This document shows, piece after piece, positions 32,411 to 41,492 of a DNA stretch of 64,000 bases (positions are counted from its first letter, which is position 1; each line of letters opens with the position of its first letter). Origin of the DNA: Pararhizobium sp. (GTDB lineage: Bacteria; Pseudomonadota; Alphaproteobacteria; Rhizobiales; Rhizobiaceae); assembly GCA_017794825.1 (NCBI GenBank), contig CP051237.1:1426001-1490000 (forward strand). The letters are read 5' to 3'. Below the pieces are notes generated by a model that saw only the letters and a program-made list of their open reading frames with translations, searched no databases and had not been told where the DNA came from. A program made the translations under genes and the position numbers.

Positions 32411-33889
32411 TTACGCAGCGTCACTGCCGGTCGCCGCAAGCACTAGTTTGTGCTCGTCGAGATCTTCGTTGGCCACGACCGAATGCACGGCGCCATGGCG
32501 GACGATGGCGATGCGGTGACACATGGCAATCAGCTCGTCGAGCTCCGACGAAATCATGATGATCGCCACACCCCGTTTGGAAAGGTCGCGCAGCAACCGG
32601 TAGATATCCTCGCGAGCAGCGACATCCACACCCCTGGTCGGTTCGTCACAGATCAGGACCTTCGGCTGTGCCAGCAATGCACGGGCAAACAGAACCTTCT
32701 GCTGGTTGCCACCACTCAATGACGTGATCGGCATGTCGAGAGAACTTGCCACCAGGCGCAGTTGCTCCAACAGGGTCGCTGCCTCCGACCGTTCGCGCCT
32801 TCGCGCCAGGAAACCTGCGGACGAGAAATAATCCAGGGCCGCGGCCGTCGCATTCATCGGTATCGACAGTGGCCCGAAGATACCGTCTTCCTTCCGGTCT
32901 TCCGTCAAATACACCAGTCCTGTCTTCAGAACGCCGGCGGCATCGAATGGAAGCGGTTTGCCTTTCAATTGCGCCGTCATGCCTGTCCGCGGCCGCAAAC
33001 CGGCTAGCCGTCGCGCAATCGACGTCCGTCCTGCTCCGACCAGCCCGGCAAGTCCCAGGATCTCGCCTTCGGCAAGCAGGATCCGGCTGTCGTCGCTCGT
33101 GATGCCGTCGATCGTCAGAACTGTCTCGCCGCCGGCAAGCGAGTCGACAATAGCCTCTGTGTCGGAAACTTCGTGACCGGTCATTAAGCGGACCAGTTCC
33201 TTCCGGTCGAGGGATCCTTTCTCCCTGGTCGCCACCAGTTCGCCGTCGCGCATGACGCTGACCGTGTCGGCGATCTCGAAGATTTCCTCGAGACGGTGGG
33301 AAATATAGAGGATGAGCATGCCGCGATCCCTGAGGGTACGAATTACCTCGAAGAGATTGCGTTGCTCCGACAGCGATAGAACTCCCGTCGGTTCGTCGAG
33401 AATAAGCACCTGGGCATCGGTGGACAGGGCCCGTGCCAGTTCGAGCAATTGCCGGTCCGCCACGCCCAGCGTCCCGACCGCGGCGTCCGGATCGAGATCG
33501 ATTCGAAAGCGTTCCATCAGAGCGCGCGCTTCCGACGATGCACGCTTGTGATCGACGATGCCGAACCCCTTGCGAAACTCCTGTCCGAGAAAAATGTTGT
33601 CGGCCACGGTCAGTTCCGGGATCGAACTGAACTCCTGATATACGATTGCGATGCCCGCTGAGCGGGCTTCGGCAGGCGTTGTGAAACTCACCGACTTGCC
33701 ATTGATCAGAACGCGTCCAGAACTGGGCGCAATCGTTCCCGAGAGCACGTTCATCAATGTGGATTTACCAGCGCCGTTGGCGCCGCAGACCGCATGCACC
33801 TCTCCCGCCCGGGCGGTGAAATTCACCGCCCTCAGAGCAACCACACCCGGAAACCGGCGGGTGAGGTCATGCGTCTCCAACAGTGCCAA
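32411..33889 (-). CDS. Sugar-type ABC transporter ATP-binding protein (two NBDs), second system
   Basis: A 492-residue cytoplasmic ATPase. NBD1 has Walker A GANGAGKST (residues 36-44), signature VADRQLLELARAL, and Walker B VLILDEPTGVLS. NBD2 has the degenerate GLAGLVGAGRTS, intact LSGGNQQKV and VLICDEPTRGVD. It is the last gene of the leftward operon 36955-32411. The whole importer resembles ribose/autoinducer-2 systems, which in related bacteria serve sugars, polyols and some amides. Confidence 0.93.
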   Translation of the reverse strand: MALLETHDLTRRFPGVVALRAVNFTARAGEVHAVCGANGAGKSTLMNVLSGTIAPSSGRVLINGKSVSFTTPAEARSAGIAIVYQEFSSIPELTVADNIFLGQEFRKGFGIVDHKRASSEARALMERFRIDLDPDAAVGTLGVADRQLLELARALSTDAQVLILDEPTGVLSLSEQRNLFEVIRTLRDRGMLILYISHRLEEIFEIADTVSVMRDGELVATREKGSLDRKELVRLMTGHEVSDTEAIVDSLAGGETVLTIDGITSDDSRILLAEGEILGLAGLVGAGRTSIARRLAGLRPRTGMTAQLKGKPLPFDAAGVLKTGLVYLTEDRKEDGIFGPLSIPMNATAAALDYFSSAGFLARRRERSEAATLLEQLRLVASSLDMPITSLSGGNQQKVLFARALLAQPKVLICDEPTRGVDVAAREDIYRLLRDLSKRGVAIIMISSELDELIAMCHRIAIVRHGAVHSVVANEDLDEHKLVLAATGSDAA

Positions 33890-33901
33890 ACCGGACCCCT
33901 C

Positions 33902-34978
33902 TTACTGTGGAAGGTACTCGGCCGGAAGGTCGGTTTTGAACCAGTCGTCGGGACGATCGGGTTCGTGGAGTTCCTTGGCTTCCTCTGGTGCGAGATAGCG
34001 TGTCGGCACGACAATGGCCGTCGTTGTCTGTGCGCCGGTCAAAATATCGACGGCCTGTTGCACGGCCGCCCGTCCGACCTCGAGGCCGCTCGTGACGGAA
34101 CCCCATTTGCCTTCATTTGCAACGAGTTTGACCCAACCGTTGTAGTCGTCGCCAGGCGACAGGGTCAGCTCGTCGAGCCGGCCTGCTTCGTCGAAGGCTT
34201 CATAGATGCCCATGGACATCTGGCCTGCGGGTGAGAAGGCGCCGTCAATCTGCGGAAACCGCTGCAGAAGGTTTTCCGTCAGCTGCTTGGCCTTGGCGCG
34301 ATCCCAGTCGCCATATTCCGCGCTCAGCAGTTCCATGTCGGGATAGTCCTTCAGCTTCTGTTCCAATACCGCAAGCTGGACCACGGCAGCCGACGATCCG
34401 GCGATCGGCAGCATGGCGATGATCTTGCCCTTGCCGTCGAGGGAGTCGATAAACTGGTCGACGACCTGCTCGGTATACCCCCACTGGTTGACATAGGCAT
34501 TCGACGTGACTGACGGGTCGCGCATGAAGTTGTAGCCGATATTGATGGTGACGACGCCCTGGTCATGGGCCTTCTTCAGCGCAGGCATGATGGCCTTCTC
34601 GTCGACCGGCCAGAACAGGATCGCATCGACGCCGCTCGTCAGCAGGTCGTCAATATCGGCCGCCTGCTTCGTCGGATTGAAACCCGCATCGGTAATCTTG
34701 ATTTCCTCGATCTCGGGATGCAAGGACGCTTCATACTTGATCATCTGCGCGGTGAAATTAATCCAGGCATTGCTGAGATAGCCGGCCGAAACGCCGATCT
34801 TTAGCTTGCCGTCCTTCTTGTATTGGGACGTGTCCAGCGGTTCGTTGGCCCACTCCAGGATCTGGTCGTAGGTCGATTCCTTGGTGAGGTCGAGCTCCTG
34901 GGCCGTCCCCGACCCGGTTAGAACGAAGACGGCGATTGCCGCCATCGTCGCTGTGAGCATACTCTTCAGAAAAGTCAT
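33902..34978 (-). CDS. ABC transporter substrate-binding protein (periplasmic binding protein type 1)
   Basis: A 358-residue secreted protein starting at MTFLKSML behind AAAGGAGGACATCGAC, with a signal peptide ending GTAQ. The RbsB-like fold is visible in LKIGVSAGYLSNAWINF and LLTSGVDAILFWPVDEKAIMPALKKAHDQGVVTINIG. The Trp in the hinge loop and several aromatic residues suggest a ring or methyl-rich ligand. The open frame extends to 35047, but the upstream part lacks a ribosome binding site. It feeds the two permeases at 35007 and 35987. Confidence 0.91.
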   Translation of the reverse strand: MTFLKSMLTATMAAIAVFVLTGSGTAQELDLTKESTYDQILEWANEPLDTSQYKKDGKLKIGVSAGYLSNAWINFTAQMIKYEASLHPEIEEIKITDAGFNPTKQAADIDDLLTSGVDAILFWPVDEKAIMPALKKAHDQGVVTINIGYNFMRDPSVTSNAYVNQWGYTEQVVDQFIDSLDGKGKIIAMLPIAGSSAAVVQLAVLEQKLKDYPDMELLSAEYGDWDRAKAKQLTENLLQRFPQIDGAFSPAGQMSMGIYEAFDEAGRLDELTLSPGDDYNGWVKLVANEGKWGSVTSGLEVGRAAVQQAVDILTGAQTTTAIVVPTRYLAPEEAKELHEPDRPDDWFKTDLPAEYLPQ

Positions 34979-35006
34979 GTCGATGTCCTCCTTTGGACTG
35001 GTTCCC

Positions 35007-35990
35007 CTATTCTGTGCGGTCACCGCCGCTCCGTCCGATCCATGCATGGGCGGCCGAGGCGGCGATGATGATTATCCCCTTGATCGTCAACTGGGCGGCA
35101 AAGGGGAGTCCGGCGACATTGGCCAGATTGAGAGCGATGAAAAGCACAAGGACGCCAGCGAAGGTACTTCCGACACCACCGCGTCCGCCAGCAAATGTCG
35201 TTCCACCGAGAATTACTGCGGCCAGCACGTCGAACTCCATGCCGGCGCCTGGATTGGTGCCCGAAACGCCGGTCCGCGCCAACAGCGCTATTCCGCCGAG
35301 TCCGGCAAACAGACCCGAGACGCAATAGGCAATAACGGTCGTCTGGACAGCCGGAATGCCGGCCAGTCTCGCCGAGTGCGGGTTGGCGCCTACGAGATAG
35401 ACGTTGCGCCCGAAGCGCGTCTGCGACTGCAGGAAGATGCCGACGACGACGGCAATGACGAAACAGATGGCCAGGGTCGGCACGACGTTTCCGATCCGGT
35501 CATTGAGAAATTCCCGAAATCCGGGAGAGACGATGCCGCGCGCCGTACCGCCGGTGCCCATCTGCACCAGTCCGTAGACGACGATCGACATGCCGAGCGT
35601 GAGAATGAAGGACGATACGCGCCCGTAGGCGATCAGGAGCCCGTTAGCCAGTCCGATCAGACTTCCGGTGGCGCATGTAACTCCAATGGCAAGCCACAGA
35701 TTTTCCGCCTTGCCGTCCATGACCAGAGCGCAGACCACGGCGCTCATCGAGACGATCGCTCCGACCGACAGATCGACGCCACGCAAGATCATGACGAAAG
35801 TGACTCCGACCGCGGTGATCCCGATCGGGGCCGCTTGGCGCACCAGATTGCCGAGATAGTTCAGTTTCAGAAAGGCTTCCGACACGAAACCGGCAGCGAT
35901 CAGAAGGATCAGCAGCACGATCCAGACAGCGGCCTTGTCCAGAAGGTGACGGCTGAGCAGGGGTCGTTTCGCTAGCGCGCTTGCACTCAT
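35007..35990 (-). CDS. ABC transporter permease (RbsC type)
   Basis: A 327-residue inner-membrane protein starting at MSASALAK (35990), whose ATG overlaps the stop of the upstream permease by 4 bp. It has LRGVDLSVGAIVSMSAVV and AVILGGTTFAGGRGG as family motifs and about nine hydrophobic segments. A longer open frame to 36536 is the shadow of the neighbouring permease. It forms a heterodimer with the protein from 35987-36955. Confidence 0.93.
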   Translation of the reverse strand: MSASALAKRPLLSRHLLDKAAVWIVLLILLIAAGFVSEAFLKLNYLGNLVRQAAPIGITAVGVTFVMILRGVDLSVGAIVSMSAVVCALVMDGKAENLWLAIGVTCATGSLIGLANGLLIAYGRVSSFILTLGMSIVVYGLVQMGTGGTARGIVSPGFREFLNDRIGNVVPTLAICFVIAVVVGIFLQSQTRFGRNVYLVGANPHSARLAGIPAVQTTVIAYCVSGLFAGLGGIALLARTGVSGTNPGAGMEFDVLAAVILGGTTFAGGRGGVGSTFAGVLVLFIALNLANVAGLPFAAQLTIKGIIIIAASAAHAWIGRSGGDRTE

Positions 35991-36955
35991 TGCGGCGCCG
36001 CCGCCCATCTCGGCCGTTCGAGGAGGATTGCCAGGATGACGATAATGCCCTTGATCAGAATCTGCGTGAACGTCGGCACCTGCATAAGATTCAAAAGATT
36101 GCTGATCGTGCCCAGAAAGAGGACGGCGGCGAGAATGGCAACAACATTGACGCGACCGCCCTTCAGCGGTGTACCGCCGAGGACGACGGCGACGATGGAA
36201 TCGAGTTCCAGGCCAACACCAGCATTGGGGAAGCCGGTGCCGAGACGCCCGGCCAGGACAAGGCCCGCAATGCCTGCGAACAACCCCGATATGACATAGG
36301 CGTTCAAAGCCAGGCCACGCACGTTCAGCCCCGCCTTGCGAGCGGCGGACGCGCTGTTGCCCATCGCCAGAAGGTGCCAGCCAAATGTCGAGCGCTGCAG
36401 GCAATAGAATGCGATGACGGTAGCGATAACAACAAGGATCAGCGATGCTGGGATACCGGTGATCCGTCCATGCGCAATAAAATCGATGGCCGGAATAGAG
36501 CTGCCGACGCTCCGGTCGGTCAGCATGAAAATACATCCCTGAAGGACGCTGAGCATGCCGAAGGTTAGGATGAGAGGCGGCATCCGGAGGCGGTTGATGA
36601 GCGTTCCATTAATCGCACCAACCACTGCACCAAGAAGAAGGCAGCCGAGAATGACGGGCAGTCCCCATCCCGGGAACGCCTCGAAGCCCATGCAGGCGAC
36701 GACGGTCACAAGACCGACCAGTTGCCCGACCGACAGGTCGATAAGGCCGCCGGCGATCACGAAAGCCTGTCCGAGAGCGAGGAAAGCGAGGGTCGCCGAC
36801 TGCTCAAGCACGTTCATCGCATTGTCGACAGTGCGAAACTGGGGATTGTAGAGCGCTCCGAAAGCGACGGTCAGCAACAGCGCCCAGACAATAGGGGGCA
36901 GTCGGGAGAAGAAGGGGATAACCAGTTGAGCTCGATTCATTGCCCGCGTCTTCAT
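35987..36955 (-). CDS. ABC transporter permease (RbsC type), second subunit
   Basis: A 322-residue inner-membrane protein with AGGLIDLSVGQLVGLVTVV and AVVLGGTPLKGGRVN as hallmarks. It is the first gene of the leftward ABC operon. Two starts are possible: ATG 36955 (MKTRAMNR) and ATG 36940 (MNRAQLV); neither has a good Shine-Dalgarno sequence. The first lies only 5 bp from the operator-like site at 36960-36978, so translation may start from a very short leader. Confidence 0.9.
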   Translation of the reverse strand: MKTRAMNRAQLVIPFFSRLPPIVWALLLTVAFGALYNPQFRTVDNAMNVLEQSATLAFLALGQAFVIAGGLIDLSVGQLVGLVTVVACMGFEAFPGWGLPVILGCLLLGAVVGAINGTLINRLRMPPLILTFGMLSVLQGCIFMLTDRSVGSSIPAIDFIAHGRITGIPASLILVVIATVIAFYCLQRSTFGWHLLAMGNSASAARKAGLNVRGLALNAYVISGLFAGIAGLVLAGRLGTGFPNAGVGLELDSIVAVVLGGTPLKGGRVNVVAILAAVLFLGTISNLLNLMQVPTFTQILIKGIIVILAILLERPRWAAAPQ

Positions 36956-36959
36956 AAGT

Positions 36960-37000
36960 AACTATATAGTTGATTAACATATGCCTGGTTTGTTGGTCAA
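36960..37000 (-). promoter_or_regulatory. Promoter and operator of the leftward ABC operon
   Basis: On the minus strand TTGACC (36995-37000) and GTTAAT-like -10 sequence (36973-36978) are separated by 16 bp. The site AACTATATAGTTGATTAAC (36960-36978) overlaps the -10 and start region; it matches the site at 38577-38595 in 17 of 19 positions. Repression by the divergent TetR-family protein is inferred. Confidence 0.5.
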
Positions 37001-37149
37001 CCAGATTGACCCCGCTGCAGTCTGTTGGATAAACGGAGCGTCAGACCTCGCTATGAGGGGGATGTAGCGGGCACCGGAGTCTTTGCCCTTCAACGATATG
37101 CGCAATCTTCGAGATACGAAGTCGCCAATGGAACCGGAGACCGATTCAT

Positions 37150-37839
37150 ATGAGCAAGGAGCGTACTGCTGGTGTGTCAACGCGACGGATCGCAAGATCC
37201 GCGGTAGCGACACGGTCAAAACAGCGCGACGCCACCGCCACTCGCGCAGCGCTTCTTTCGACGGCAATCAGCGAGTTTGCGGCAAAAGGCTATTCCGGCG
37301 CACGGGTTGATGAAATCGCCAATCGCGCTGGTGTCAACAAGCAGCTTCTCTACCACTATTTCGGCAACAAGGACGATCTTTACAGGATCGCTCTGGAAAC
37401 CGTTTATTCGGAGATACGCGAGAAGGAACAGGGTCTAGATCTGGGCAATCTGTCACCAGTCGAGGCCATGCGTGCACTGGTCGGCTATTCATTCGACTAT
37501 CTTTTCGAACATCCGGAATTTATTAAACTGGTCAACGACGAAAATGCCCAGGGCGCACGCCATGCCGCACAATCCGACGAGCTGGCGGAAATGCATTGGC
37601 CTCTTGTCGAACTTTTGCGCGAAACGCTCGAACGCGGCGCTGCAGAAGGTGTACTTCGCGACGACATGGATCCGATCAATGTCTATATCTCTATCGCCGC
37701 GATCTCGTATTTCTACTTTTCCAACAATCCGACGCTGTCAGCAATTTTCGGAAAGCAACTGAATGCACCGCAAGAGATCGCGTCCCGACGTCAACATGTC
37801 GTAGATTTTGCACTGTCGGCCCTGATGAAAACGAGCTAG
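37150..37839 (+). CDS. TetR-family transcription regulator
   Basis: A 229-residue regulator. After a basic N-terminal extension of about 30 residues comes the helix-turn-helix domain: LLSTAISEFAAKGYSGARVDEIANRAGVNKQLLYHYFGNKDDLY. The C-terminal helical domain (YSFDYLFEHPEFIKLVNDENAQGARH) resembles those of RutR- and NicS-type regulators of nitrogen-compound catabolism (remembered resemblance). It diverges from the ABC operon and converges with the isochorismatase-like gene. Three similar operator sites in this module make it the likely master repressor. Confidence 0.9.
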   Translation: MSKERTAGVSTRRIARSAVATRSKQRDATATRAALLSTAISEFAAKGYSGARVDEIANRAGVNKQLLYHYFGNKDDLYRIALETVYSEIREKEQGLDLGNLSPVEAMRALVGYSFDYLFEHPEFIKLVNDENAQGARHAAQSDELAEMHWPLVELLRETLERGAAEGVLRDDMDPINVYISIAAISYFYFSNNPTLSAIFGKQLNAPQEIASRRQHVVDFALSALMKTS

Positions 37840-37851
37840 TCGTTCTCCGCA

Positions 37852-38520
37852 CTAGGCGGGCGTTCCTGCCTGCATATGAACCGTTTCGAGGGCGTCCAGG
37901 ATCGAGGCGGTGTCTGAAACCCAGCCGAACTTCATAGCAAAATTCTTTAGGGTCGCTGCCTGCAGATCCGGTGCAAACGATGATACGCCGTCCGCGACAA
38001 TCGTGGTCCGGTAACCGTGATGGAAAGCCTCGCGGCCGGTTTCCTCGACGCAGATCTGGGTCACCGTGCCCGTCAGGATGATGGACTGCACGCCGAGCGA
38101 TTTCAGCAGCTCGTCAAGATTCGTGTCGTGAAAGGAGCCATAGCCGTATTTGTCGATAATCAGTTCATCGTTTTGAGGACGCAATTCATCGATCACATCA
38201 GTGCATTCCAGTGCCTGATCGGTATCGGCGTATTCGCGTCGCGTTCCGCGCCAGCAACAGCGGATCTCTGCGTGACACTGCGGCGACCAGAGCCAGAGCA
38301 AATTGTCCTCCTGGCGGGCAAGAAACCGCGTGTAGACGACCGGCGCGCCAATGCGGCGGAACCGCTCGGCAAGCCGCGCGATGCTCGCAACCGTCTTGCG
38401 CGCGTCCGGGACTTCCAGCGGCGCGCCCTCGCGAACGAAGTCGTTCTGCATATCGACGATAAGCAGTGCCGGTCTGACAAAGATTTCGTCGGCAGGCAAG
38501 TCGGCGGCAATGCGGCTCAT
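37852..38520 (-). CDS. Isochorismatase-family cysteine hydrolase
   Basis: A 222-residue hydrolase. The catalytic triad is complete: D23 in IVDMQNDF, K124 in DKYGYGSF and C157 in TQICVEETGREA, after the cis-peptide segment TGTVTQ. Members close to this pattern are amidohydrolases (nicotinamidase, N-carbamoylsarcosine amidase, ureidoacrylate hydrolase) rather than true isochorismatases. Extra Cys residues near 82-89 are unusual. Its promoter carries the same operator as the GMC/amidase operon, so it probably works in the same pathway, for example on a primary amide or carbamoyl product. Confidence 0.9.
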   Translation of the reverse strand: MSRIAADLPADEIFVRPALLIVDMQNDFVREGAPLEVPDARKTVASIARLAERFRRIGAPVVYTRFLARQEDNLLWLWSPQCHAEIRCCWRGTRREYADTDQALECTDVIDELRPQNDELIIDKYGYGSFHDTNLDELLKSLGVQSIILTGTVTQICVEETGREAFHHGYRTTIVADGVSSFAPDLQAATLKNFAMKFGWVSDTASILDALETVHMQAGTPA

Positions 38521-38830
38521 TGGGCACCTTGTCGTTCGTAATCGGGTTAAACTTGTGATCCAGCAACAGAGTTGTCAACTATATGGTTGATAAACTTCTC
38601 ATGAATGCATACTGGCTCTTGAATTGTCCTTTTTGTTCCCGGCTACCCAGGAAGTGAATCCCCCGGATGGTCGAGAAGTTATTTGGCTGCTCGGACATAC
38701 CGCAAAAGGTCATTAGTGTTAAACTCTGGTCAGCTATCCAAGATAGCATTGATCTGAAATGACGTCGCTCAAAGCGAAATTACCTACTTACTTTTCTGAT
38801 GAAGAAAATGATGTTGGTGTTTCTTCCGTA
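38521..38830. other. Intergenic region between the isochorismatase-like and CocE-type genes
   Basis: It contains the operator-like site at 38571-38595 close to the isochorismatase-like gene. The remaining 230 bp up to the 3' end of the CocE-type gene are AT-rich and show no gene and no clear terminator. Confidence 0.5.
38571..38595 (-). promoter_or_regulatory. Operator-like dyad upstream of the isochorismatase-like gene
   Basis: On the minus strand it reads GTTTATCAAC-CATA-TAGTTGACAAC, an imperfect dyad with a consensus -35 box TTGACA inside. The right half TAGTTGACAAC is identical to the site before the GMC gene. Confidence 0.55.
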
Positions 38831-40552
38831 TTACAAAGGAACGACCGGTATAATCAAACGCGAGGGCATTGATGAATCGTGAAATACGGTTTGTTTGGCG
38901 ATCTTCAATTCTGGATCTGACCAGTAATCAGCTTTCGTATTGTGGTTTCGATCAAAATTCGGAAAATCTGAACTGGAAATATCCAGTCGTAATCTGGATC
39001 CTCTTCTAAGCCTGATTCCCATCGGCATCATTTTGAAGACATATTCTTCCGGCGCATCGGAATCGAGAAACACAGGTTTGTCGAAGCCATTTCGGTATCG
39101 TGCTCGAACGATCCCGTACGAAAGATTTACAGCTACTCCATCCGGTCCGACTTCGTTGAGTTTAGCGGTGAAGTCGGTATCGGGCGCATTCGATGCAGCC
39201 CACAAAATGCAACGTACCGGTCCGATGCAAAGCATGTCCTTTTCAAGAGCCGGCGTTTGATAAACAAGAATATCCTGACGCCGATCCAGCGGCGACTGGT
39301 CCCGAGGAGCAGCCTGCGAATCCAGCGCCATCAAGCTCATGACCGGGTCTCTGGGATCATAAACGAACCGGTCCGGTTCGCTGGAACCCAATGACTCAGC
39401 AAGGATACCGTCACCCCCTACGCCATTCGCCTTTCCGCCACTGGCAAGGAAAAGTTGCTTGTACTCTGTTCCGTCAATTGGCCAGGAGGCAAACGTGGCC
39501 CAGCGATTATCGTTGAGTATAAAAACTGTCACTGGGCGATCGTCGTCCGCGTCACGATCAATGCCGTTCATGTGTAGATCGAACCAGTTTGCGACGTCTT
39601 CGTGGTAAGTGACGGTCGCTGATGCCCCGTAATTGCGAGGCCCCAATTGCCCATTCCATTCGGCTGTTGTGTGACCCCATGGCCCGACCACCAACCGATG
39701 CTGTTTTCTTACCGGTTCAAATGATTTCTCGGCTATCCCGGTGTAGTTGTTAATGCAGTTCACCAACCGATCCCACCAACCCGTGGCAACAAGTGTTGGT
39801 ACCTCTATCTTGTCGTGGACTGGCCGGAGATCCCAGACTTCCTTGTGAACCTCAGAAAAATAGGTCTGCAATTGGGGGGTGAGAGTGGATGCAAAGTCGT
39901 AAGGCAGCTTTTCAAAAGGCAATTGCCAGATCCATTTTTGCCGATCGACATGCTCCCAATAGCTGTCTGCGAGTTCTCTCCTATGGGGCTGAAAAGGATC
40001 GCCTGCCCGACGTCGTGCGTCCGCTGCCATGCCGTAGACCCACTGCAAACGTCTTCCTGTTTCGAAAATGCCGAACGTCATGTTCGTATGGGTATCGGTC
40101 ATTCCGCTTGGATAGAGAGCCGTTAATGAGGGCGGCTGCATTCCGGCAGCATCCAGGGCCAAACCTGCAGAATAAGAGTGCCCGAACAGACCAACCTTTC
40201 CGGTGGACCCGCTTAAATTTGCAGCCCATTCGACGCTGTCGTAGCCATCCAGTTTTTCCTGCGCGCTTCCCGGAAACCCGTAAGTCCACTGGAAATCTCC
40301 GTCGGACTGACCTCTGCCCCGACAATCCTGCACAGCGACAATATAACCTCGCTGCGCCAGGCGTGGTGCATCAAACGTGAAAAAGCCGCTCGACTTCTCA
40401 TAGGGGGTACGACAGAGAAGTACGGGATAACGTCCGGCCGTTCGTGGTCTAAAAACATCCGCTCGTAAAACCGTTCCATCCCTTAGGTGTCCAGGGACAT
40501 TCCTTTCGACAATCACAGACGAAACATCAGTGTCTTCCAATCGTGCGCTCAT
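38831..40552 (-). CDS. CocE/NonD-family serine hydrolase (X-Pro dipeptidyl-peptidase S15 fold)
   Basis: A 573-residue alpha/beta hydrolase of the cocaine esterase/glutaryl-7-ACA acylase family. The N-terminal LRADVFRPRTAGRYPVLLCRTPYEK and RGRGQSDGDF lead to the nucleophile elbow GLFGHSYSAG with the Ser. The His is probably in VVGPWGHTT. A C-terminal jelly-roll domain (PMGIRLRRGSRLRLDISSSDFPNFDRN) completes the fold. It acts on esters or amides of acyl side chains. No signal peptide is seen. The start at 40552 gives a typical N terminus; an in-frame ATG at 40603 would overlap the permease gene. Last gene of the peptide-ABC operon. Confidence 0.88.
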   Translation of the reverse strand: MSARLEDTDVSSVIVERNVPGHLRDGTVLRADVFRPRTAGRYPVLLCRTPYEKSSGFFTFDAPRLAQRGYIVAVQDCRGRGQSDGDFQWTYGFPGSAQEKLDGYDSVEWAANLSGSTGKVGLFGHSYSAGLALDAAGMQPPSLTALYPSGMTDTHTNMTFGIFETGRRLQWVYGMAADARRRAGDPFQPHRRELADSYWEHVDRQKWIWQLPFEKLPYDFASTLTPQLQTYFSEVHKEVWDLRPVHDKIEVPTLVATGWWDRLVNCINNYTGIAEKSFEPVRKQHRLVVGPWGHTTAEWNGQLGPRNYGASATVTYHEDVANWFDLHMNGIDRDADDDRPVTVFILNDNRWATFASWPIDGTEYKQLFLASGGKANGVGGDGILAESLGSSEPDRFVYDPRDPVMSLMALDSQAAPRDQSPLDRRQDILVYQTPALEKDMLCIGPVRCILWAASNAPDTDFTAKLNEVGPDGVAVNLSYGIVRARYRNGFDKPVFLDSDAPEEYVFKMMPMGIRLRRGSRLRLDISSSDFPNFDRNHNTKADYWSDPELKIAKQTVFHDSSMPSRLIIPVVPL

Positions 40553-40580
40553 CGTTTGTCCACTTCTGTGATCATCGCCG

Positions 40581-41492
40581 TTAACTTCCCGTATTTGCAG
40601 CATTTGTGCTGTAGGACCTCGGATCGAGGTAATCCCTCAGCCCATCTCCGAGAAGATTGAGACCGAGAACAGCCAGCGAAATTGCAATGCCGGGAAACAG
40701 GGGCATCCAAATCGAACGGTGCAGGTAGTGCCTGGCTACATCGAGATCGATGCCCCAGCTCGGCGTTGGCGGCACAAGACCAACACCCAGAAAACTCAGG
40801 GCTGCCTCGATGATGATGGCCAATGCGAAAATTATGGTAGCGACAACTATGATCGGAGATATCGTACTGGGCCCGATATGGAACAGCAGGATCTTCCAGG
40901 GCGATTGCCCAAGGACGCGGGCAGCAACCACGTAGTCCCTTTTTCTTTCGACCAGCACAGATCCGCGCATGACGCGCGCTACTCTTGGTATGTAAACAAC
41001 GCCAATTGCCAACGACACAGTCCAAAGTCCCGGACCAATGGACGCGACAAGTCCCAGCGCCAACAACAAGGGAGGGAATGCGAGTAGAGCGTCTGCTATA
41101 CGCATCAAGATGTCATCGATAATTCCACCAACGAATCCGGCAACGGCGCCAATCAGGACTCCTCCCGCGATCGCTATGGAAACGGCAATCGCCCCCACCT
41201 GGAATGATATGCGGCTACCAAAAATAAGACGGCTTAGTATATCTCGACCCAAATTGTCTGTTCCAAGCCAGAAGCTTGCGGAGGGTGGACTGAACCGATC
41301 TTTAATATGGAGCTCCAGCGGATCGTAAGGCGCTATCCAAGGCGCGAAGATCGCCATCAGGGTGAATACAGCAACAATCACCCCTCCGACCATCAGCATC
41401 TTGTTTGAGGCCATCCTCCCCGAAATGAACCTGGCCGAACGAAATCGTCCAACAACCAGACGGCCAGAGACATTGACATTCTGGTCAGTCAT
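40581..41492 (-). CDS. Dipeptide/oligopeptide-type ABC transporter permease (DppC type)
   Basis: A 303-residue inner-membrane protein with the OppC/DppC N-terminal segment and the domain order typical of the family: LGTDNLGRDILSRLIFGSRISF before the third membrane segment and the coupling-helix motif VRVLGQSPW, here AARVLGQSPWKILLFHIGP. It starts 8 bp inside the end of the DppB-type gene. It pairs with that protein to form the channel. Confidence 0.92.
   Translation of the reverse strand: MTDQNVNVSGRLVVGRFRSARFISGRMASNKMLMVGGVIVAVFTLMAIFAPWIAPYDPLELHIKDRFSPPSASFWLGTDNLGRDILSRLIFGSRISFQVGAIAVSIAIAGGVLIGAVAGFVGGIIDDILMRIADALLAFPPLLLALGLVASIGPGLWTVSLAIGVVYIPRVARVMRGSVLVERKRDYVVAARVLGQSPWKILLFHIGPSTISPIIVVATIIFALAIIIEAALSFLGVGLVPPTPSWGIDLDVARHYLHRSIWMPLFPGIAISLAVLGLNLLGDGLRDYLDPRSYSTNAANTGS

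Noticed and set aside
36991..37010. RutR-type box (TTGACCA-N2-TGGTCAA) before the ABC operon
   Set aside because: TTGGTCAACCAG has similar words but not the required symmetry or spacing.
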